Shown here: piece by piece, positions 54,150-63,736 of the stretch
Numbering within the stretch: the first letter of the stretch is position 1
Layout of the letters: each line of letters opens with the position of its first letter
Assembly (NCBI GenBank): GCA_010206225.2
Contig: VIQU02000016.1
Location: 25,076 to 89,075, forward strand
Origin: Lachnospiraceae bacterium MD308
GTDB lineage: Bacteria; Bacillota; Clostridia; Lachnospirales; Lachnospiraceae
Length of the DNA stretch: 64,000 nt
Direction of reading: 5' to 3'
Notes under the pieces: model-generated
What the model was told of the DNA's origin: nothing
What the model saw: the letters and a program-made list of their open reading frames with translations, nothing else
The model's database searches: none
Translations under genes and position numbers: made by a program

Positions 54150-54265
54150 ATGGCACCTCCTATTATCATTACTCGCCAACTACGGTGTCTGCCATTATTA
54201 ACAATATCAAAACGATATGTATGCGTACTGTGGCAGCACTTAAAAACCTCATTGTGCGGCATACT
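54150..54265 (-). ncRNA. Probable L21 leader (autoregulatory 5' UTR of rplU)
   Basis: About 115 bases lie between the promoter and rplU. On the minus strand they contain GCCGCACAATGAGG and AAGTGCTGCCACAGTACGCATA, giving a paired element (GCAC with GTGC, TATGC with GCATA) reminiscent of the Firmicute L21 leader, bound by L21 to limit its own synthesis. I recognise the layout and the CAGUACGCAU-like core, but could not fold or score it. Confidence 0.55.
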
Positions 54266-54270
54266 GGTAT

Positions 54271-54299
54271 ATCATAGCACGGAAAAAACGGAAAATCAA
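54271..54299 (-). promoter_or_regulatory. Sigma-A promoter of rplU-prp-rpmA
   Basis: Minus strand TTGATT (54299-54294), 17-base spacer, TATGAT (54276-54271) with TG one base before the -10 (extended). Confidence 0.75.
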
Positions 54300-54629
54300 G
54301 GGGATTTTTGCGGTTTTCAACACGATTTTCAACAGTTTTTCCAAAATCAAATAGTAGTATTTTTTAGTACTACTTCAAAATCCGCTATTATCCCCGCACA
54401 ATATGCGTAATATTATCTTTAAAGTCTCGGTAATTTTCATATCTCCAATAGCCATTACCTTTTTAAGAGACACCATACCTTCTGCCCGAACAATAATTTC
54501 GCCTGCAAATATAGGTAGTATTAATTAGAACCACTATTATCTTTCCAGTATTTTCTTCTGATTTCATGTTTCATAATCTTGTTTAACGATTCATGATCTT
54601 GATATGCCGCATACGCGCAGTAAGGATTA
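54300..54629. other. Gene-poor junction with degraded sequence
   Basis: Between the rplU promoter and the pseudogene cluster. It holds a small inverted repeat AGTAGTA (54353-54359) / TACTACT (54368-54374) and short open frames on the minus strand only (for example 54521-54694, which continues the frame of the pseudogene after its TAG, and a 26-codon frame near 54350-54435). None has a convincing start. It looks like the far edge of a deletion. Confidence 0.4.
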
Positions 54630-55096
54630 TCACTGTATACGCTTCCCTGTACGGTATAGCGGGTATTGGAACATCCCCCGAGACACCAGCGACACTAGGC
54701 AGACATGGTTAAGAACAGGGCCTCCAATGTGCCGCATCGGGGAGTCCGGTTACAAAAAACGACGGACTGCACTTCTTCTGCAGACAGCGCCGATAACTTC
54801 TGAGCTTTCAGCTTCGGATCGCTTTTTCTTCCATGCACAAGATACGCTAACTCATCAGCCGCAGGCGCAATCCGCCCAAACAGCTCTCCCGGAGCCGGAT
54901 ACACACTTACAATCTGTTCCTGCGTAAGCGCAAAACGCTGTCCCTGAACAGAAAAACGCTTTGCTTCTTTTAACGAATCTTCTTCCGTTCCGGGAAATGT
55001 TACCCGAAGCTACGCACAAATTTCATATTCGCCCATCGGCAGGACTGGAACACACTGTCCAGTCAGAGAAAGATTCCCCCTGTCTTTTTCTATCAT
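54630..55096 (-). pseudogene. Truncated partner of the DUF6603 gene
   Basis: Starts at the ATG at 55096 (GGGAGGG upstream, overlapping the DUF6603 stop as ATGA). Codon 29 is TAG (55012-55010); the frame then runs on to another TAG at 54697-54695. It reads LPMGEYEICA*LRVTFPGTEE, FSVQGQRFALTQEQIVSVYP and ELAYLVHGRK, SVVFCNRTP, matching from memory the N-terminus of a large uncharacterised protein often found with DUF6603. The family's expected LVSL segment appears in a different frame (54722-54630, NHVCLVSLVS), pointing to a frameshift. Most of the protein is missing. It looks like a dead fragment. Confidence 0.6.
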
Positions 55097-57696
55097 CTGT
55101 TCCCTCCCATCGTCTCCATATACGGTGCCTCACGGAATAATTCCTGCAGTTTTTCCGCATGAACCCATCCGTCGCCAAAATAGATCTTTGTTTCAACTCC
55201 AAGATTCTCCAGTATATGCCTGCGATGTTCATCCACCTCTTTAGAACTGATCTTAGCCATCCTCATATACACTTCCGACTGCTGATACGATTTCCCTTCT
55301 ATATCCGGAGCATGGATGGACTCTCCCCCTCCGGTCGTCCGGGTTTCTCTGGAAAGCGGAATCTTAAGTTCCGGATATCCGGCATTTTTTACCTGCAGAG
55401 TAATTCCAATAGAGGCCCGAAAGGTTTCCTGCTTCCAGTTTCCTCCATTATCCTTGTATTCACTGGTTCCCCAGAGTGCACAGGGAACCTGCGCCGTTTC
55501 CTCCTGCAAACGGAACCTGCTCATATCCACGGTCTCGTTCTTCTCCAGATTCTTATTATTTACTGTATATACTTCTATGGACAGAACCGATTCCACATGT
55601 TCTTCCTTGCAGGGATAGATTCCGAATTTGGGCCGGCAATGCGGTATGATAAGCTCTCCGCGGTTGATTCTGTAAGCCGTATAAGGGGCCGGCGTCTGAA
55701 CCGAGATTGTCAGGTCTCCGCCGACTTGTATGCTGCAGCCGCAAAAGCCAGCGCCGTTTCCGGTCATTTTCGCAGTTTCCGGCTTCAGATAGGATTCTTT
55801 AAAACTATTCCAGTCAATCTTTCCTGTACTGCCGGGATCATTTTTCATAAATTTAATATCAAAAGAAATAATCCACAACTTTACTCTCGCGATCCCGGAA
55901 AATTCCGACCCCCACAAACGCAAGCCACAGCCAATCTCCAGTTTCACATGCGTAAATAACAGCTTTACCCTGACTCCTAATGACACATCTATAGAAAAGT
56001 CATAGGTAAAAGGCTTCCACTGCAGCAGAATATCAATCTGCGCAATGCACCACGCATGTACGCAGCCCGCTGTAAACAACATCTGCATGCTCCCTCCTGC
56101 CATCAGGTTCGCAGGCGTAAGGGCAAAATAAATATTCCCCTGAATCAGCAGTTCATTCGTAATCTGCCACTTAAGCCCAAGAGGTTCTACGGCGGGATAA
56201 TGCTCCGGTTTTCTATAGCTCTTATGGTATCCGCCAAGTGTAATGACAAAATCACCCTTATGCTCCTTGTCATACCAGATATAACATGCAAATCCCCCGG
56301 TGATATGGCAGTCTTTAGACAAAAGATAGGATTCTCCGCCCAGCATCGCTGTTACAGCAATCAATCCGGCTTCCGGCAAGAAAGACGCATGGATCAGAAG
56401 GACTGCATGTGCCAGCACCAAAGAGCCGCTGTTTTCTCCCATACTCTTCCGGCTTCCGGCATCTAAATCCAATACCGCTTTTCCCATCAAATCTGCCCGC
56501 AGTGTATTTCCGAAGATCACACTGGCAATTACATCCCCGCGAACCATGCCATAGCTTTCAAACTGTATCCCGGCGGCCAGCCAATACTGCCCTTGTCTGG
56601 CCGGCATCTTGGCCGCTGCCTAACCTGCGGATATCTCCCCATGCATCATCTTCATCAGTGTAAACTGACGGAGACGATCGATCTGCGGAATGGAGAGAAA
56701 TCGGTTGTAGCCGAAACCGACCGCAAGCTTTTTAATCTGAACGCACCCTGTTCCTGCCATAGGAAATCCTACTAATCCGATCGCAAATACGGATGCATAC
56801 GGCGCTTGTTCATACACGCCCGTCAAAGAAAAAGCAAAGGAGTTGATCTGGACCGTAAGCTGGCCGCTGTAAGCAGGCTTATGTAACTCCTTAGCAAAGA
56901 AGCCGGAAACCTCTATGCCGCCTGTCTTCACCCCAAGACCAAGTCCTGTCAGTATCGGACGCGTATTTTTTAGGTTCTCAAACGGGATGCATATTCCAAG
57001 CCCTTCTAAAGTAACCGTTAAGATGCTAAGATGGAGCTTTGCCCGAAGCAGCACATATAGCCGCCCTTCTGAAAAAGCACCCCCTATTGCCAGAAGAGTC
57101 ACGCAGCCCATAGATTTTTCTGCGGACTTCCACCGAACAGCAGAAAGGAAATCCGAACCGTCCGCCGCCAGAAATTTCTTCTTATAGTCTGACGGAAACG
57201 ACAACAAAGCCTTCCCTCTCTCATCACCATATGAATAAGAAAGAGAAAGCTTCATACCGCCGTCAGACTCAAGGATGCACTCTACAGGACCAAGACTTCC
57301 GTTACCCATAAAGTCTCCGGCCACCGGAATCTCCGATAACTGCAGTGTCTTCACAGAGGAAAGACAGAACAAAAACTTTTCTTCTTTTGCCCGCACAACT
57401 ACCCGTATCTGCCCCAGCTCCTTCTCACCTTCCCAAAGCCTGATTCCAAAACCCATCTCAGATGTCTTCTGACAGTAAGTCATCCATACGGTCTCTGCCT
57501 GAAGCTGCGGAAGAAATGACAGGTTCACGGCATATCCGCTCTTTTGCAATAAAAATTCCAAAGCAGCTCTCAGACTGCCTTTTGACGCAAGCTGTATACT
57601 CCCGTCGAGAATAATCCCTGTATTCTCCGTATAGATACCCGTCACTTTGGCAGGAAGACCGGCTACACGAAGCGTCAGTATCACTCCGGCTTTCAT
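55093..57696 (-). pseudogene. DUF6603-family gene interrupted by one in-frame TAG
   Basis: A frame of 867 codons interrupted only by TAG at 56622-56620 (codon 359). Before it: GFGYNRFLSIPQIDRLRQFT; after it, in the same frame: PARQGQYWLAAGIQFESYGM, KDCHITGGFACYIWY, FVITLGGYHKSYRKPEHYPA and LTPANLMAGGSMQ, which match the DUF6603 domain. The C-terminal quarter is a separate beta-rich part. No frameshift is seen. Function of the family is unknown. Either a recent nonsense mutation, or two polypeptides with a restart at the ATG at 56607 (no good ribosome site). It overlaps the upstream small gene by four bases. Confidence 0.75.
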
Positions 57697-58283
57697 TGCC
57701 GCTCTTTTGCATCCAGACCAAGCATCTGATCAATATTTTCAATCTGCATTGTCTTCCTGATGCACTCGATATCCGTATTCCAAATACTAACCCATACTGA
57801 ATCCATAGACACCAGATCCTGACCGTCTCCGAATTTCAGTCCAAAATCCTCAATGTTAACTGCAACACTTAACGCATACTGGACATCTGCCGAATCCCCC
57901 GCCTTTTTTCTTATGTACAAAAACAGCTGGTTTAACTGCAAAGATATATCCCCATTCTCTGCCGTATCCGTATAATTATTAATCTGACCGCCTATGTCCT
58001 CTTCACGAAACGCAGTGCTTGATTCCTCACCCGTCACTCCCGCCACTACATGATTGAGTCCCTGACACAGCTTTCCGATCGTACAGGGCTCTGCTTTACT
58101 GCCCGGTTCCGGCATGATTACAAAAGCAATATCCAGTGTGTCTCCGGAACCGCTTTTACTAAAAGCCGCAACAAAAGGACGCCCCAGCAGCGTGAAGCGT
58201 ATTCCGGCATTTGCCTGGAGAGCTTTCACCGCATTCAGCATAACTTCATTTGACACCGTCATCTCATCTTTTTTGCTTCCCAT
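57693..58283 (-). CDS. Hypothetical protein preceding the DUF6603 gene
   Basis: 196 residues, apparently intact, with AGGAGG before the ATG at 58283. It reads NEVMLNAVKALQANAGIRFT, later YALSVAVNIEDFGLKFGDGQ and a C-terminal IENIDQMLGLDAKER. No signal peptide or membrane segment. I do not recognise a named family, but its place and overlap (ATGA) with the DUF6603 gene suggest they work together. First gene of the cluster; it may be losing its partners to decay. Confidence 0.7.
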   Translation of the reverse strand: MGSKKDEMTVSNEVMLNAVKALQANAGIRFTLLGRPFVAAFSKSGSGDTLDIAFVIMPEPGSKAEPCTIGKLCQGLNHVVAGVTGEESSTAFREEDIGGQINNYTDTAENGDISLQLNQLFLYIRKKAGDSADVQYALSVAVNIEDFGLKFGDGQDLVSMDSVWVSIWNTDIECIRKTMQIENIDQMLGLDAKERQ

Positions 58284-58304
58284 ATAGGTTCCTCCTGTAC
58301 ACTC

Positions 58305-59327
58305 TTAATGAATCTCCCCGTACATCCGCTCATAGTAGCTTTGATATTCCCCGGAAATGATTGTCTTCCACCATTCCTGATGATCCAGATACCACTGTAT
58401 CGTCTTCTTGATCCCATCGGCAAACCTTGTCTCCGGGAGCCATCCAAGCTCCTTATGAATCTTTGACGGATCAATGGCATAACGCATATCATGGCCTTTT
58501 CTGTCCGCCACATACGTAATCAGGCTCTCCGGCTTTCCAAGCTCTTTTAAGATGATCTTCACGATATCAATATTTCTCATCTCATTATGGCCGCCGATAT
58601 TATAAACCTCTCCCACTTTTCCATCGTGAATGATCCGGTCGATCGCCTTGCAGTGATCCTCCACATACAGCCAGTCTCTGACATTTAATCCCTCACCGTA
58701 TACCGGCAGCGGCTGGTCCGCCAAAGCATTGGCGATCATAAGAGGGATCAATTTCTCAGGAAACTGATACGGCCCATAATTATTGCTGCATCTGCTGATC
58801 GTCACCGGCAGCCCGTAAGTCCTATAGTAAGCCAGTACCAGCAAGTCCGCCGCTGCTTTCGAGGAGCTGTAAGGACTGCTTGTATGGATCGGCGTATCCT
58901 CTGTAAAGAACAAATCCGGCCTGTCAAGGGGCAGGTCGCCGTACACTTCATCTGTGGATACCTGATGATATCTCCGGATACCGTACTTTCTGCAGGCATC
59001 CATCATGACCGCCGTCCCCTTGATATTCGTGTCAAGAAAGACCTCTGGATTCTCAATGGACCTGTCCACATGGGATTCCGCCGCAAAATTGATGACCATC
59101 TCCGGGCGCTCTTCCTCAAACAGATCATAAACCGCCTCCCGGTCGCAGATATTTACCTTGCAGAACCTGAAATTCGGATTTTCAAGCGCTTCCCGAAGCG
59201 TAGAAAGATTCCCCGCATAGGTCAGGCAATCCACGCACACAATCCTGTAATCTGGATACTTCTCCAACATGTAATAGACAAAACCAGCGCCGATAAAGCC
59301 CGCTCCTCCTGTAACAATAATCGTCAT
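58305..59327 (-). CDS. rfbB: dTDP-glucose 4,6-dehydratase
   Basis: 340 residues, short-chain dehydrogenase fold. NAD motif GGAGFIG at 7-13; catalytic STDEVYGD (T-D-E) and YSSSKAAAD (Tyr, Lys). It dehydrates dTDP-glucose to dTDP-4-keto-6-deoxyglucose on the way to dTDP-rhamnose or other deoxysugars for cell-surface glycans. The ATG overlaps the rfbA stop (ATGA). rfbC and rfbD are not in this window. Confidence 0.96.
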   Translation of the reverse strand: MTIIVTGGAGFIGAGFVYYMLEKYPDYRIVCVDCLTYAGNLSTLREALENPNFRFCKVNICDREAVYDLFEEERPEMVINFAAESHVDRSIENPEVFLDTNIKGTAVMMDACRKYGIRRYHQVSTDEVYGDLPLDRPDLFFTEDTPIHTSSPYSSSKAAADLLVLAYYRTYGLPVTISRCSNNYGPYQFPEKLIPLMIANALADQPLPVYGEGLNVRDWLYVEDHCKAIDRIIHDGKVGEVYNIGGHNEMRNIDIVKIILKELGKPESLITYVADRKGHDMRYAIDPSKIHKELGWLPETRFADGIKKTIQWYLDHQEWWKTIISGEYQSYYERMYGEIH

Positions 59328-60223
59328 ACATTTCCTCCTTCATATACCAGCCTGTTATCAGCGACTCTCTGCAGATGCTCTCCATATGGAGATTTCCCGT
59401 AAAGCCTTGCCGATGCCAGCAGTTCTTCCTTTGTGATCCACTTTTCGTGAAATGCAATTTCCTCCGGAGCCGATATAACGACGCCCTGACGGTTCTGCAC
59501 TGTCTGTACAAATGTGCCCGCATCCATAAGGCTGTCCATGGTTCCGGTATCCAGCCACGCAAAACCACGGCCAAGAATCTGCACTTTCAGACTCTTATCT
59601 TCCAGATATAAGCGGTTCAAGTCTGTAATCTCAAGCTCTCCTCTTGCAGAAGGCCGTACCTTTTTCGCCATCCGTGCAACACGCCTGTCATAAAAATACA
59701 GCCCTGTAATACAGTAATTAGACCTCGGATTCTCCGGCTTCTCCTCAACCGAAAGAACATTCCTCTTATCATCAAACTCAACAATGCCGAATCTCTCCGG
59801 ATCTTTTACATAATATCCGAAAATCGTGGAATATCCATTTTCCGCATCACGCGCGGCATCTCTTAAATTCTTCCGAAACCAGCCGCCGTAAAAAATATTG
59901 TCGCCCAGCACCATAGCGCAAGGCTCATCACCAATAAATTCCTCCCCGATGATAAAAGCCTGCGCAAGTCCGTCAGGCGTCGGCTGAACCGCATAGGAAA
60001 GATGGATTCCAAAATTCCTCCCGTCTCCCAAGAGGCTTTCAAATCTCTCCGTATCCTCCGGGGTTGAGATGATCAGAATATCTCTGATTCCCGCAAGCAT
60101 CAGAGTGGAAAGCGGATAATAGATCATCGGCTTGTCATATACCGGAAGCAATTGCTTGGACGTAACCCGCGTGAGCGGATATAATCTGGTGCCGGAACCT
60201 CCGGCTAGTATGATACCTTTCAT
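59324..60223 (-). CDS. rfbA: Glucose-1-phosphate thymidylyltransferase
   Basis: 299 residues. [20 protein letters not shown] at 8-27 is the nucleotide-binding signature; [10 protein letters not shown] and [14 protein letters not shown] follow. It makes dTDP-glucose from dTTP and glucose 1-phosphate, the substrate for RfbB encoded just after. AACAGGAG precedes the ATG. It lies 60 bases downstream of the DUF2971 gene on the same strand, with no clear terminator seen between. Confidence 0.97.
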   Translation of the reverse strand: MKGIILAGGSGTRLYPLTRVTSKQLLPVYDKPMIYYPLSTLMLAGIRDILIISTPEDTERFESLLGDGRNFGIHLSYAVQPTPDGLAQAFIIGEEFIGDEPCAMVLGDNIFYGGWFRKNLRDAARDAENGYSTIFGYYVKDPERFGIVEFDDKRNVLSVEEKPENPRSNYCITGLYFYDRRVARMAKKVRPSARGELEITDLNRLYLEDKSLKVQILGRGFAWLDTGTMDSLMDAGTFVQTVQNRQGVVISAPEEIAFHEKWITKEELLASARLYGKSPYGEHLQRVADNRLVYEGGNV

Positions 60224-60283
60224 GATTACTTATCTCCTGTTTAAATATAATTCATTCCGTAACGCGCAATTTATGAAATTAGA

Positions 60284-61456
60284 TTAGTTTCTCAGCGGTA
60301 TTTCTGAAATATCAACACGAATATCCCGCATCCAGTATTTTGTTTTCAAATATTCTTCAATACTACATTTCATCAGCTCTGCGTCCGGACTGGGACCGAC
60401 AATAATTCTTCTTATCGGCAAATGTCCATCACACCAAATCTTAATATTTTGAACTGGTGGTGTTTGCTGCCTCATTTTTGAACGAAGACTTGCACATACC
60501 TTTTCCTGAAATTTTCCATTTGAAACCACGATCTCATCCAAAGACATTTTATATGTATCCGCAACTATAACTAGTTCAATTTCTATTGTTTTAGCTAATT
60601 CCTGTCGCAACTTTTCCAATATATTGGTCCAGCTTTCATTGCTGTAATATAATTTTATTGTACCTTCCTCTTCCGCAACTGACTGATCTCCAAATTTAAC
60701 TCTGATATTAGGCTTTTTGATACCGTTTACATCTAAATATACATACTTTTTCTGCAATAGATGTTGCTGCGTTTCAGGAACAAGCTGCTTCATGTCAAAA
60801 ATCAACCGATATTCTTTTTCCTCTTTAAATTTATTATTCTTTATATATGGAATCATTCCAGTTGCGTACTGCTGTCTGCTTTGCTCTGCAGCTTTAGCTA
60901 TTTGATTAATTTTTTTCGTAATTTCATCATCAACTTGTTCTTCATTTTCAGTATAAATCACTGAATAGGGAGACACAATTGCCCTCGTAACAACTTTCTC
61001 ATCTTTCTCATTTTCCAAAATATATTCTGTTTCAGAATCATGATTCATAATCGTATAACAATAATAAGAAGAAAATACTTTATTTATGTCATACAATCCT
61101 TTTGAAAAATCAAATTCCAGTGCGATGCCTTCTTTAGCATATCCACGCCACTGGCTAAGCAAATCTTTTTCTTCACAAAAGCATATCATAAATGGCAGTG
61201 ACTCTATCTCCGTTATGTGAACATTCTCTTTCTCCATCGCCTGTTCTATTTTCTTTTTGCCAATCATATTTTCCTGATAATCATTTGAAAACATGATATG
61301 CCTTGCCAGAAGGCTTTCGCTCTCTATGATCAGCCAAAACACTTCCCTTGAGGTATAATGATATAATGGTTTTTTTGGCATGTCATAAATTTGAAGCTGC
61401 TCAATCTCTTCATTTGCCAATTTCTGATCGGATTCTAAATATATCCATTTATACAT
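60284..61456 (-). CDS. DUF2971-family protein, putative effector of a kinase/receiver operon
   Basis: 390 residues from the ATG at 61456 (GAGGG upstream), overlapping the receiver gene by eight bases. DUF2971 hallmarks: LYHYTSREVFWLIIES with FSNDYQEN (about 31-63) and the CFCEEKDLLSQWRGYAKEG block then IALEFD (about 93-116). The second half is less conserved, ending with a region VGPSPDAELMKCSIEEYL. DUF2971 proteins are often found in variable islands; enzymatic activity is not established. Base composition is more A/T-rich than its rfbA neighbour. In this operon it is the only non-signalling part, hence the likely output. Confidence 0.75.
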   Translation of the reverse strand: MYKWIYLESDQKLANEEIEQLQIYDMPKKPLYHYTSREVFWLIIESESLLARHIMFSNDYQENMIGKKKIEQAMEKENVHITEIESLPFMICFCEEKDLLSQWRGYAKEGIALEFDFSKGLYDINKVFSSYYCYTIMNHDSETEYILENEKDEKVVTRAIVSPYSVIYTENEEQVDDEITKKINQIAKAAEQSRQQYATGMIPYIKNNKFKEEKEYRLIFDMKQLVPETQQHLLQKKYVYLDVNGIKKPNIRVKFGDQSVAEEEGTIKLYYSNESWTNILEKLRQELAKTIEIELVIVADTYKMSLDEIVVSNGKFQEKVCASLRSKMRQQTPPVQNIKIWCDGHLPIRRIIVGPSPDAELMKCSIEEYLKTKYWMRDIRVDISEIPLRN

Positions 61457-61997
61457 AATTTCCCTCTTCGCAATTTTCTTCAAAATTAAAATTCTGGTAA
61501 AATTCAAATAACTTGGCAATATTGTTTTCAAATTTATATCGTAAAAGCGCATTCTTGGCAATATACTGTTCGGACAGGTCTACTCCCATGATAATATCAC
61601 TCTGTATTGCGAAAACCGGCGAAGCAGTTATCATATACACCGGCATGGAATCGTGAAATTCAAAATAAATCCGTTTTGCCAACTCAGCCTGAGGATAATA
61701 GCTTGACAGGCTGCTCTCAAGATCCTCCTTTGTGAGCATAACATCCAATAATAATCCCATTTTCTCTTTTTTTTGACTCGATTCTAAATATTTTGCTTCT
61801 ATTTCATCAATCACACTTTCATCATAATGCAAATATTCATCTTCTTCATACTTCTCTGCTTTTTTACCCTCTATATGCTCAATACGAAAGTTATATTTCT
61901 TATCATCTCGCTTTTTCATCAATTCTTCCAGGCAATCAACAATTTCCTCCGCATCTTTTTTTCGATCCTCAATTAAAATAATCCTATAAGGTGTCAT
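61449..61997 (-). CDS. Stand-alone response-regulator receiver protein
   Basis: 182 residues from the ATG at 61997 with AGGAGG upstream. A receiver domain with the acidic pair Glu10-Asp11 (ILIEDRKKD), phosphoacceptor Asp85 (LLLDVML), switch Thr124 (MITAS) and Lys148 (YIAKNA). No DNA-binding or enzyme domain follows, and an inserted charged stretch (about 42-80) separates the first strand pair. It could pass, buffer or sink phosphate between the upstream kinase and the DUF2971 protein. Coupled to both by overlaps (ATGA at its start). Confidence 0.8.
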   Translation of the reverse strand: MTPYRIILIEDRKKDAEEIVDCLEELMKKRDDKKYNFRIEHIEGKKAEKYEEDEYLHYDESVIDEIEAKYLESSQKKEKMGLLLDVMLTKEDLESSLSSYYPQAELAKRIYFEFHDSMPVYMITASPVFAIQSDIIMGVDLSEQYIAKNALLRYKFENNIAKLFEFYQNFNFEENCEEGNYV

Positions 61998-63721
61998 TTT
62001 CCATCCTCCTTTTCTATGATCGGCAATTTTACCACGTAAAGCCAACTTTTATGGTCACTTTCTGTTTCCTCCAGTACAAACATTTTATCATATTGTACAT
62101 TTTCGTACCAGCTTTGGCACGTATCAAATATAACTGCCTGAGAAATTCCTTCCCCTGTACGGTAAGCCTCCAGTTTTATGTTTTTTTCTATCTTTTCTTT
62201 TTCCGTTTCTTCTACAACATTAGAAATGCATAGATTATTTCCTTCTACAGAAATGACAACTTCCCTGCCGCTTTTTTTATTATATAAACCGTGTTTTACC
62301 GCATTTTGGAAGACTGCAAGAAAAAGTATTCTCAATGCCTCTGGTTTCGGTGCTTTATTATTCTTTGCTGCTTCTCTTCTTATCCTCCTTTCTGCCAGCA
62401 AAGCTTCTGTTTCTTCCTTAAAATTAACATTTAATTTCCATATTAAACGCATTGCTTCAAAAGTTTTCTTCTCGCCTTTCCAGAATTCCATAAATTTCAT
62501 ATTGTCAGATACCATATAATCTCTCCCTTTGCCTCCCAGAACCTGAGAATTCATATATCCGATCATACTGTTTACCAGAAGTTCAAAATATTTTTTATAT
62601 ATGGCTCTATCATTTGAGTTTGTTTGTTCGGAAACAATATCTGTCAACTCATCAAATTGCCTGATCAAAGATTCGAACTCGGAATGTCCGACTGCTCTGG
62701 ACTTTAGCATCTGCTGTTTATAAAAAAGATTGTCCGTCCAATTCTGTAACAAAGTACCACCCGACAAATTCAGAATTTTCCAAATCTTACTTCGAAAAAC
62801 CAATAAATTTTTCAATGCATGCAACAACATACCATCATCTTCAGTTCGAAAAAGAAATAGCATAAAGATCGTCGATGTTCTATCATTTCTTACATCTGTT
62901 TCATCACAGAATTTCAATAAAATCCATTTTAATCCATTACGTTCACTGCAGATTGTATAAGTATCTTTTTCAAATTCAGTATTCTCTTTCATAAACGTCA
63001 ATAAGTATTGTTCTGTATTTTCCATCCGGCGGATTTCACTGCGTTCTCCTAACTCCAAAGCAATATATTTATCGGATTCGTTCGGATCTCTGTAAGGTAC
63101 TATAATTTCCCCGTCTATTGCACTGCTTGCAAGTTTTAGATATTTCAGCATTTCCGCAAAATCATTTTTATAATCCTCTTCATTTTGCAGTTCTTTTTCT
63201 GGAACTGCTTCTGATATCTTCCATTCATCAAAGATCTTCTGATATAATAATTGGAATCGCACCATTCCTTCCAGCTTACTCGCTGCATCAGATGAAACAA
63301 ACTTTTGAATCTTGCCTTTTGAATCAATTTCGATCATTTTATGGAAAGAAAGATATTGAATAAAATTATCAAAGTAATAATTTTCATTCAGCGCTTTTTT
63401 CATTTCATCTTCCGTATATTCCATATTATTAATAAAGCAATCCGCAAGATATTCTACTCCGTAATTTACCAATTTGGTATTTTCCAGATATACGTTTCTT
63501 TTAAATGATATATTCTCATCTTTACCAATCAACGATACAAACTCTTTTTCTGAAAAATTATCCTGAAATTCCTCACCGTATAACATCAAATACTCTAAAA
63601 ATAATCCTTTGGCAAAATCGTTGCTTTGTCCAACAAGCTGCTTTACTCTATTTAGATAGTTCTCTGCATACTCTTTTCGAAGCGTCTCATCTGTTATCGT
63701 ATTACAACCTAAAATCCCGTA
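61994..63721 (-). CDS. Histidine-kinase-like ATPase, 5' end cut by an IS
   Basis: 531 residues from the first possible start (TTG 63589 or ATG 63586), but the frame stays open and protein-like for 44 more codons (TDETLRKEYAENYLNRVKQL and on) up to a TGA at 63722-63724 beside the IS. C-terminal HATPase: N-box LAVFQNAVKHG (Asn429) and G-box TGEGISQAV near 478; a candidate phospho-His302 in VGHSEFESLI. No membrane segment, so a cytosolic sensor. It overlaps the receiver gene as ATGA. The true N-terminus is probably lost, so the kinase may be inactive. Confidence 0.7.
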   Translation of the reverse strand, partial: YGILGCNTITDETLRKEYAENYLNRVKQLVGQSNDFAKGLFLEYLMLYGEEFQDNFSEKEFVSLIGKDENISFKRNVYLENTKLVNYGVEYLADCFINNMEYTEDEMKKALNENYYFDNFIQYLSFHKMIEIDSKGKIQKFVSSDAASKLEGMVRFQLLYQKIFDEWKISEAVPEKELQNEEDYKNDFAEMLKYLKLASSAIDGEIIVPYRDPNESDKYIALELGERSEIRRMENTEQYLLTFMKENTEFEKDTYTICSERNGLKWILLKFCDETDVRNDRTSTIFMLFLFRTEDDGMLLHALKNLLVFRSKIWKILNLSGGTLLQNWTDNLFYKQQMLKSRAVGHSEFESLIRQFDELTDIVSEQTNSNDRAIYKKYFELLVNSMIGYMNSQVLGGKGRDYMVSDNMKFMEFWKGEKKTFEAMRLIWKLNVNFKEETEALLAERRIRREAAKNNKAPKPEALRILFLAVFQNAVKHGLYNKKSGREVVISVEGNNLCISNVVEETEKEKIEKNIKLEAYRTGEGISQAVIFDTCQSWYENVQYDKMFVLEETESDHKSWLYVVKLPIIEKEDGK

Positions 63722-63736
63722 TCAATTATACATATG

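Noticed and set aside
54604..54927. Forward frame of 107 codons opposite the truncated DUF6603 partner
   Set aside because: No ribosome site and no recognisable pattern; the opposite strand reads as a known protein type.
55159..55959. Forward frame of 266 codons opposite the DUF6603 gene
   Set aside because: Mirror of a coding strand: no start signal, and the minus strand carries the DUF6603 motifs.
54521..57696. General recoding of TAG as a sense codon (three in-frame TAGs in two neighbouring genes)
   Set aside because: TAG is a normal stop in many intact genes here (helD, ybeY, ttcA, the BofC-like gene). In the downstream gene the family motif continues in another frame, so that copy is degraded rather than recoded. 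Kept only as a lesser alternative for the DUF6603 gene.
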